Source of the DNA: Saprolegnia diclina VS20
Taxonomy: Eukaryota; Oomycota; Saprolegniomycetes; Saprolegniales; Saprolegniaceae
Reading direction: 5' to 3'
Assembly (NCBI RefSeq): GCF_000281045.1
Contig: NW_008246072.1
Span: 665,099 to 691,522, forward strand
DNA: 26,424 bases
Positions 19,691 through 26,424 of the stretch are shown piece by piece. Both the position numbers and the translations under genes were made by a program. Each line of letters begins with the position of its first letter. Position 1 is the stretch's first letter. The notes beneath the pieces were generated by a model that was given only the letters and a program-made list of their open reading frames with translations, did not search any database and was not told where the DNA came from.

Positions 19691-22294
19691 CTACAAGGCG
19701 CTCTTCTCGGGCGAGTCGGAGTCGTTGCCGTCGTCGTCGTCCTCGACCGTCGCGCACGCGAGCCGCGCCGCGACGGCCTTGGCGCTGGCATTCTTGAGCA
19801 TTGCCTTCTCAGCACGCACATTCGCCTTGACGTCCTTGGTCATGGAAGGCACGGCGCACGCGATACCGACTTGGAGGAGGAGCACGGAATGCTCGGCCGC
19901 AAAGACGACCCACACTTTTTGCGCCGGCGAAATCGACGGAGCGATGCGCTCCATCTGCGTGGTCGTAAAGGCCACATGGAGGCAGTTGGTGAGGACCGCG
20001 AGGATCGACATGGCCTGGAGCACAGGCAACCTACTCGGAAGTAGAGTGGTATATATGTGGAGTGGATCGATACCAGATGCCGATGCCGCTGGCCTTGCGA
20101 GCGATCGGGCGCTGCTTGGTGTGACAGAGCTTGAACGCGTCGGCCCGCAGAGCCATGAGGTTGTTGATGAGCGCGAGCAACGGCGCCAGCGGGAACGCGA
20201 TCGAGAAGAAGCTCACGTAGCCAAACTGGATGAGCATCTCGATGTAGTCCTCGAACGGGTCGTATTTGTCGAGCTGGCTCTCGTCCCAGACATAGGACGA
20301 CGCTTGCTCGAGGCGGATGCACTGCCGATGGACCGCCGTCGGGGCTTTGGTCGCAAAGAGCGGCGACGACCGGAGGAGCTTGGCCGTCGCCACGCTTTTC
20401 TTGCGGTGCCGGTACACGCGACGCAGCAGCGGCACGCCCGTCTTGACGACGTTGTGCCACATTTGACCCGAGAGCATGAACGTTGCGAGTTGAATGGCGA
20501 CGCGCAAGAGGTCGTTCCCCGCTGCAAACGCGTAGTAGTACAAGGTCGCAAACACATGTACGAAGCGGAACGGGAACACCTTGAGGATGAGGGCGCTCTG
20601 GAAGGCCGACGCGGTCTTGTGGTTCTCATACTCGGTCATGCGCGTCGCCAGGAGCGTAAACACCATGTCGAGCATCGGGATGCAGAGACCGTAGAGCATC
20701 GGCGTCACGAGCACGTAGACCCAAAACTTGACGTTGGCAAGCGCATTCAGCTCCGAGAGATTCGACCAGTTGAAGGCAATGTGCGTCAAGTTGGCTTGGA
20801 GCGCGAGCGACTCGTCGGCGAGCGCGTCCCTGTCAGATTGCGTCATCATTTCCGTGGCAAGTCATGTTGACATACCGCGTCGTAAAGGCGTAGTACATGA
20901 GCACCAGCACGAGGCCGATCGCAGCCAGCACGAGCGTGTACGTGACGGCGTACTTGACCCAGCGGTGGAGACCGCCTTTGTGGTACGCGGGTCGAAGCAC
21001 CTCTTCGTCCTCGTAGCCCAAGGTGCCCCAGCGGTACGCGAGCGAGTTGGCTTGGCGCTTCCACGCGAGCAGAAAGCCGGACGCCCAGAGCGCCATAAAG
21101 AGCGCATAGTACGGTGCGAACGGCTGATCGAGCGACTTGGAGGCGACTTGGCAGTAGAAGAGGTAGACGCCCACTAGCGTCGGCAGCACAAGCCAGCGCG
21201 TGTAGAGCTGGACCCACGCAAAGTAGAACGCAATGTGCTCGCCAAAGTACTCTGCCACCACATCCAATGGCTGGTCGAGGGCGTAGCGCAGAAGTCGATA
21301 TAGCGTCATCGCAGCGACGGGAACGGACGACGGCGACGACGGACGCCAGTAGCACACCCAGTGCGTACGCAGTAGGTCGAGATTGGCCTTGTGCAGCGGC
21401 AACATTTGCTCCACGATCGGCAAAAGATCACTAGGCGTGTGTCAGCAAGTGCCGATATCGATATATTGACAGATAGATTGATAGATTGATACCTGTGCTC
21501 ATTGAGGCCCGCGCCGTCGTCGGTGGTGATGAGGTTGTGCACGATGCTCTGCTTCTCCGAGTCTAGAAAGTGCATGTCGCCATCCCAAAAGTCCTGAAAG
21601 GTCTCGCGGCAGTCGGCGGCGAACTCGACCCACATGAGGTCGACTTGCCGCCGCTTCTTCAGCCGCATCTTCTCCGCGCCAAGCTACGTGTACGACGCAT
21701 GCTTCGTGTGGAATATGCGCAGCGAAGGGCGGATACCTCGAGGACGTGGCCGGGCGCCTTGACCTTGATGAGCGTCTGCTTCCCATCGAGCGCCCGCAGC
21801 TTCTTGGTCTGTAGGCCCACGGCATGCAGGCGCCGGAGCAGCTCGACCTTGGCCTGCTGGGGGTGCTTGCGGTAAAAAGCTTTGAGGTTTGTCGCTGGCG
21901 CCACGTGGCGAGCGACAGCGCTGTCGTCCGGTCGCGTCGGCTTGAGCACGATCGCAAAGTCATACTCGGCCTCGGTCTTGGAGAGCGCGCCAAGGGGCAT
22001 GCCATCGGCGCTCGCACGGAGCGTGTCCACCGTGGCTGGATCAATTCGTTGCTGCTTCTTGGTGGGCGAGCCCGAGCCTTCGAGGAGGATGCTCGAGGAG
22101 TGCAGGCTCGCTTCGAGCGCGTGGGCCGACACGTCCTCGGAGGGCCGGGTGGCGTCGGCCTTGTCGGACGCGGCCGTCGACCGACGACGCGGCTGGGGCG
22201 CCTCGGGCTCGAGCGAGACCGACGGCCGGCGTGACTCGGCGTAGGCTTCGCTTAGGGCCTCGCCGACGGCCATCGCCGCTGCCCTCTGGTTCAT
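19691..22294 (-). CDS. Anoctamin (TMEM16 family) channel or lipid scramblase
   Basis: Complement(19691..20030, 20074..20829, 20876..21430, 21493..21683, 21737..22294), 799 aa; introns 43, 46, 62 and 53 bp. The first ~185 residues are a disordered, Ser-rich then ferredoxin-like cytosolic part (DFAIVLKPTRPDD). The membrane domain shows family signatures: YFGEHIAFYFAWVQLYTRWL, MTEYENHKTASAF, DYIEMLIQFGYVSFFS, FPLAPLLALINNL, RADAFKL, GIGIW-LPVLQAMSILAVLTN (splice inside Trp687) and VWVVFAAEHSVLLL. About ten membrane helices are expected. Two of the acidic residues that bind calcium in TMEM16A appear replaced: the TM6 Glu by Lys564 and the TM8 Glu by Ala661; Asp629, Glu632 and Asp665 are kept. This suggests weak or absent calcium gating, as in divergent members. 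The C-tail is acidic. GTG at 22303 is not used; ATG 22294 is the start. Confidence 0.92.
21471..21490 (+). repeat. Short ATAGATTG microsatellite inside an anoctamin intron
   Basis: Two and a half 8-bp units next to the donor of the intron 21431-21492, which at 62 bp is the longest in the window. Repeat gain is a simple explanation for its extra length. Confidence 0.7.
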
Positions 22295-22510
22295 CGGTTT
22301 CACGTGTCGACTAAACGACTAGTAGTCGCTGATCGTATGCATTGCTACGGTCTTTTTCCATGCATGGTTTGTATGCAGCTCGCGGGAATGCCAAAGTATG
22401 TATTCTCAAGGGTTTAAATGCAGCCAATCGAATCGCAGAAAGGCCACCGTTTCATGTCTAGTCGCTATATCGACTAAACCGAGGGGAACTACTTTTAGAA
22501 AGGGCGCGCC
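22295..22510. promoter_or_regulatory. Compact divergent promoter (anoctamin / TPR gene)
   Basis: 216 bp between two ATGs. A 10-bp direct repeat, TCGACTAAAC, occurs at 22307-22316 and 22470-22479, 13 and 32 bp from the two starts. No CCGGATA copy is present, unlike most other divergent gaps here. The repeat may be a different shared element; role is inferred. Confidence 0.35.
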
Positions 22511-24929
22511 ATGGACACGGTCGCGACGACGCTGCCCGTCCTTGCGCCGCGGTCCACATCACCCACCAAGGTACAACCAGATGTCTTCTTTCTATCAAGA
22601 TATCAACTCCATCGTCATCTTATAGCCGCGGGCCCTCGTGCGCATGCAGACGCTACCTGTGTTTCAGCTGAGCCCGAAAGTGGTGGCACCGGGTAGTGGC
22701 GCCAAAGACACCAACTCCGGCTTCAAGAAGCGCGTCGAGCTCACAAAGGCGCGCCGCATCAGCTTCGGTGCGTGGAGCGCCAAGGTCGCGGCCCGCGTAC
22801 CCACGTTCGAGATTGAAGAGCAGCTGCTCGCGGCCCCGACCAACGTCGCGTTGCGCATCGACTTGGGCTACCGGTACGCCGAGCAGGAAGGCTCGAAATT
22901 CTGGGCGATCGTGCTCCTGGAGCAAGTGAGTTTGATGCACGACGAGCGGGGCGGATGGCGCTTCTACCAAGTGCTCGGCCACGCCCACTACCATCTCATG
23001 ATGCGCCATCCGCGGCCGCACCACTGCTGCGTCTTCCATCTGCACCAAGCGACCGAGACGTACACGCTCGCCATGTCGTTTCTAGAAAACATGGGCGACG
23101 TGCCCCTCATCATCAACTTTGCGACCGCGCTCTTCATGCAAGGCGTGAAGGAGCGACCGCTTGAGATGCTCGCGACCGTCAACCTCCACCACGGCATCCA
23201 GTTTGGTCTCCTCGACAACCAAATCTACGTCGACCGACTGTTTACCCATTTCCAGATCCTTGCCGCCAACGACCGACTCGGTGACGCTCTCAACGTGCTC
23301 TTTAAAATCAAGCAGTTGCATGCGCGGCCGACCGGGTACGCGGCGCTAGATTTTGACCTGGTCCGCGCACGCTGCCTCCAGCTGCAAGGCGACCTCCTCG
23401 GCTCGTCCGAGCTCTTTTCGCGCATCTTGCTCGACTTGTTTGGGCCTGCGACCAACTACGCCGACGAACTGTACGCGAGCATGTGGCACAAGCTCTGCAG
23501 TCTCTGCCTCCGACGCGGTACTCCACATTGTCCATTCGACAAACGGGATCGACTGAAATGGCGACTAGGACATTTGTTTTTGGCCATCGACTATGCGACA
23601 CTCGCACTGACGTACGCCAAAGCCGCCAAACTGCGCGCGACCTTGTACTACATTCGCGGCGTCTCGCACTACTGCCTCCACAATGTCAACGCGGCCGAAG
23701 ACGACTACCGCCGCGGACGCAACTCGTCCCACGAGATCAAACCCATGTATACGCTCCACGAGCTCAAACGCGCATACAAGGACGACTTTGCCCTATTGCT
23801 CTCGACGTCAATTCCCGATATTGTCGCGTCCGGTCGGCGCGGACTCGGAAAAACCACAGCCACGCTCAAGGTCCAGCGGCAATTCCGCCAGTTTTTGCAT
23901 CGAAAACACCACGGCGCCGACCCGCACACCCTCACGCGGCGGCTTCTCGCCAAACAGTCGACGCTCAAGACAATCCGTCTTCAAGAGACGCCTGTTCTTG
24001 TCGAGGAGCCGGCGCTGCCACGTACGTCCCTCTGCAAATTCCACGTCGTAGTTCACCCCTATCCCTAGATCTTGATGACATCGACGTCGCGCCGCCCACG
24101 CGAAAGCATATCGACACGATCGCGTCGCTCAAGCTCTTGCATGCAGAAACCGTGCGGCTCAAGCCGTACCTTCCGCATGCGGCCCCGCGCCAATTCAAAG
24201 GGCCGGCCAAGTGCGTTGGCCCGGCGCCACGCAACTTTTTGTCACCCGACTTTGACCGCCCGGACGCGCGCCGCCTGCGATCGCTCACGTCGTACCGCCG
24301 GGTATTCAATATGTATCTTGTTGCAAAGTCGTACGATGGAGCGATAGCTGGGCTACTCGAACGGCGACGTCTCGTACGTGCAGCACTGGCGCGCGCTCCT
24401 CGACGTCGGCCTCGAGCTCTTTGCGAGCCCGACAGCGCTGGCGAGAAGCGTAACCCATGTCCGCACCTTCCACCCGACGCTCGACGAAGCCGTTGCGATC
24501 TGCGCACTCGTCGACAGCGACGGAAGCGTCGACGAAGCCTGCGGCAAGCTCAGTGACGCGGCGTACACCACCGAGCTGCAGTCGCTCGTCGTCGTTCTGG
24601 ACGTGACGAGCTTTGTCGCGCGGCGGTGGCGGCACGTTGGCTCGACCAACGACACGACGGACAAGGACAAGGACGATGACGAGCAACCACTGTTTGCGGT
24701 CCCCGAGATTGACGCAGTGACGGGCAAATTCCTTGTCCATGACGTCCGGACACTAGTGCTGTCACCGGCGCCGGTGGCCGCGTCGGTACCACACCGCAAT
24801 GTATTTGAGCGCGTGACGAGCCCCGTGTCCAAGCACGATAGCTTCCGCCCATTGCATATCATTGACGACCACGTGACGGCGGCGCGTCACGAGCGACGCA
24901 CCAAGCAAGACATTGTCGTCTTCAAGTAA
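22511..24929 (+). CDS. TPR-like helical-repeat protein of unknown role
   Basis: Join 22511..22570, 22626..23517, 23569..24021, 24069..24301, 24348..24929; 739 aa; introns 55, 51, 47 and 46 bp. I do not recognise an orthologue. Residues about 80-400 read as tetratricopeptide-like helical pairs, for example VPLIINFATALFMQG, and HLFLAIDYATLALTYAKAAKL with LRATLYYIRGVSHYCLHNV after the second splice. A basic segment, LKVQRQFRQFLHRK, looks like an IQ-type calmodulin site. The C-terminal third is helical and acidic (TLDEAVAICALVDSDGSVDE, then a DKDKDDDEQ run) and may hold a UBA-like element. Intron 23518-23568 is 51 bp, has no in-frame stop and could be retained. It is called an intron because it has GTAC...CTAG ends and its removal restores the TPR spacing. 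A scaffold role, possibly ciliary, is a guess only. Confidence 0.75.
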
Positions 24930-24942
24930 CTATCTTTTTAAA

Positions 24943-25000
24943 GAAACAGTGTTTCATGGAAACAAAGTTTGACGGAAACAGTGTTGTATTGCAGTGTTTC
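24943..25000. repeat. Cluster of GAAACA / TGTTTC inverted repeats in a convergent 3' gap
   Basis: GAAACA occurs at 24943-24948, 24959-24964 and 24975-24980; TGTTTC at 24950-24955 and 24995-25000. The first pair forms a palindrome around one base; outer pairs could form longer hairpins. The cluster lies just after the TPR stop and before the dephospho-CoA kinase stop, so it would sit in one or both 3' UTRs. A role in 3' end formation is possible. Confidence 0.6.
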
Positions 25001-25042
25001 AAGCCCCAGGCGGCGTCGTACAGTGTAGTGCATAACGAGAGC

Positions 25043-26039
25043 TCAGTAGACGCGCTTGAGAGTCTCGTAGGTGGCGTCGACGAGCTTGATGAGCGCTTCG
25101 GGCGAGTCGTTGTTATCGAGGACGATGTTGGCTTTGGCAGCCTTCTCCTATATAAAAACGAGGGTGCAATGAGCAAGGGACTTCCGAGCAATACGATGGT
25201 ACAGCGAGGGGCATCTGCGCTTGGATGCGCTTCGTCGCTTGGTCCTTCGGGAGCTTGTCGCGGCTCATGAGACGCGTGAGCTGGTTCGCCTCCGAGCACG
25301 CGACGACGACGATCGGCGTGCAAAAGTACTCGAGGATTTGCGTCTCAAAGAGCAGCGGCGCGTCAAACACCACGAGCTTGGCCCGCTTGACGACGCGCAG
25401 GTAGAGCAGCTCAAAGAACATGGCCAAGAGGATGTGTTTCTGCACACAAGAAGCATGACCATGCGTGTTTGAGATCGTATACGTACGTGAGTGCACGAGT
25501 TGAGTGTCGCGCGCTTGGCCGGGTCGTTGAAGACTAGGCTGCCGAGCTTGGCGCGGTCCAGCGTCCGGTCCGGGTTGAGGATGTCCGTGCCAAAGGCGGC
25601 GACAATCGCGCGGTGCGCCGGCTGACCAGGCTCGACAACCTGGCGCGCGACCACGTCGGCGTCGATGATGACCGCACCTTTCTCGCGCAGCCGCTTCGAG
25701 ACCGTGCTCTTGCCCGTCGCGATGCCGCCCGTGAGCCCAATGGCGACGCAGCCGTCGCCAGCGGCAAAGCCAAGCATCGTCAAGAAGAGAAGCACGAGCG
25801 CTGCGAGCGTGCCCGAGTTGGAGCGAAGAAACTAGCCACGTTGCTCGTGAGACTGCATCGCGCCTCGATGATCGGCGTACCATGTAGGCGCCGGCACCAA
25901 CGAGCATGGCGCCGAGCGTGAGGCCGTACTTGTGCAGCGGGCGGTAGGCCCACCGCCGGCGAAAGTAGCCGACAAGGCCGCTCGCCGAGAGGATGAGCAG
26001 CGCCAGCACCGAGTCCCGGACGAATGCTCCAAAGCCCAT
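25043..26039 (-). CDS. coaE: Dephospho-CoA kinase with N-terminal membrane segments
   Basis: Complement(25043..25147, 25203..25439, 25487..25831, 25881..26039), 281 aa; introns 55, 47 and 49 bp, all phase 0. Phosphorylates dephospho-CoA at the ribose 3'-OH with ATP, the last step of CoA synthesis. The P-loop is GLTGGIATGKST (85-96, Lys94); next are the DAD motif at 110-112, NPDRTLDRAKLGSLVF, LNSCTH-KHILLAM across a splice, VVFDAPLLFET and a C-terminal helix ending KRVY. The kinase domain has normal size (about 200 aa). Before it are about 80 residues with three hydrophobic segments (about 8-25, 39-56, 60-77), which standard CoaE and DCAKD proteins lack, so it is probably anchored to a membrane (mitochondrial outer membrane or ER are candidates). 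I saw no competing start: skipping the first exon would leave the third hydrophobic segment. Confidence 0.9.
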
Positions 26040-26110
26040 GACTTGCCAAATGCAAAACAGGGCTGGAAAGCTATTTCAGCCATTATTTGGTACTTTGGCA
26101 AATCGGCCAT

Positions 26111-26151
26111 TATCCGGTCGCACACACTCCTCTGTATCCGGCGTTATCCGG
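26111..26151 (-). promoter_or_regulatory. Three CCGGATA copies upstream of the dephospho-CoA kinase gene
   Basis: On the minus strand CCGGATA occurs at 26145-26151, 26135-26141 and 26111-26117, 72-112 bp before the ATG, all pointing at the gene. This is the densest cluster of the element in the window. Confidence 0.45.
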
Positions 26152-26310
26152 TGAATTCCGCCAATCAACGCTCGGTCGCGCAATCCAAGTGCCGAGCTAA
26201 GCTTGAGCAATTTGATTGGTCTTTTAAAAATGAGTTTTGGCCAATAAATGGAGACGTGCACAGCGCAGAGGCGCTCACAGGGCTCTCGATCGCCAACATG
26301 ACGTTTTTAA

Positions 26311-26424
26311 ATGACCTCGCTCAAACTTGGCAAGGACGTAGACAATGCATTTGTACATCGAGCGCACTATGTCTGGACCTCGGAAGGGGTCTGGATCGCG
26401 TGCAATTGCCAATCCAAGATAACA
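26311..26424 (+). CDS. Start of an unknown protein (3' partial)
   Basis: ATG at 26311 opens a frame that runs to the right edge (38 codons). It begins MTSLKLGKDVDNAFVHRAHY and continues VWTSEGVWIACNC. An in-frame TAA lies immediately upstream, so this is the first Met. Codon endings are moderately G/C-rich, and the position fits a gene divergent from the dephospho-CoA kinase, continuing the alternating layout. I do not recognise the family. A second frame from the ATG at 26298 is also open to the edge but has a poorer composition. Confidence 0.4.
   Translation, partial: MTSLKLGKDVDNAFVHRAHYVWTSEGVWIACNCQSKIT

Noticed and set aside
23483-24556. Plus-strand frame of 357 codons overlapping the TPR gene
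   Set aside because: Only 24069-24301 of it is real (exon 4 of the TPR gene). The rest is out of frame with the TPR repeats and reads as Arg/Ser-rich sequence.
25140-25160. TATA-box-like TATATAAAAA
   Set aside because: On the minus strand it is the pyrimidine/AT-rich 3' end of a dephospho-CoA kinase intron ending TATATAG, so it is explained by splicing.
1-26424. Mobile element, viral or CRISPR content
   Set aside because: No transposase, reverse transcriptase, capsid or integrase motifs, no long terminal or tandem repeats, and no regular spacer array were seen on either strand.

Overview
This window looks like gene-dense nuclear DNA of a zoosporic oomycete, most like the Saprolegniales (Saprolegnia, Achlya, Aphanomyces, Thraustotheca). 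The reasons are eukaryotic genes broken by very short GT-AG introns (about 42-62 bp), strong G/C bias at third codon positions, a motile-cilium gene (CCDC39 type), and an AGC kinase carrying an FYVE finger. The genus assignment is inference; no rRNA or other marker is present. I see no mobile element, CRISPR array, tRNA or rRNA gene.

There are eleven complete genes plus one partial gene at each edge. I rebuilt the spliced models by hand from reading frames, splice sites and family motifs. In order they are: end of a leucine-rich-repeat-like gene (+, 3-299); FAM172/Arb2-FYVE-AGC kinase fusion (-, 598-3365); CCDC39 (+, 4704-7730); membrane-anchored sedolisin/TPP1-like protease (-, 7803-9894); SKP1 (+, 10552-11037); serine carboxypeptidase S10 (-, 11417-12837); condensin kleisin NCAPH/CAP-H (+, 13251-16116); TMEM184/Ost-alpha-like membrane protein (-, 16411-17745); PHD and zinc-ribbon-like nuclear protein (+, 18117-19517); anoctamin/TMEM16 (-, 19691-22294); TPR-like protein of unknown role (+, 22511-24929); dephospho-CoA kinase with an N-terminal membrane region (-, 25043-26039); start of an unknown gene (+, 26311 to the edge).

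The 13 genes alternate strand without exception. Every 5' gap is therefore a shared divergent promoter (about 216-1338 bp) and every 3' gap a convergent pair (72-379 bp). The heptamer CCGGATA, or a one-base variant, recurs in these divergent promoters, usually pointing at the nearest gene.

The genes do not form one pathway. They are housekeeping and cell-biology genes: signalling, axoneme, proteolysis, ubiquitin ligase, chromosome condensation, membrane proteins and CoA synthesis. The most unusual items are the FAM172/Arb2-FYVE-AGC kinase fusion, the dephospho-CoA kinase behind three membrane segments, an anoctamin that has lost conserved calcium ligands, the strict strand alternation, and the GTAC...TAG intron style. 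The least explained stretch is 3366-4703.
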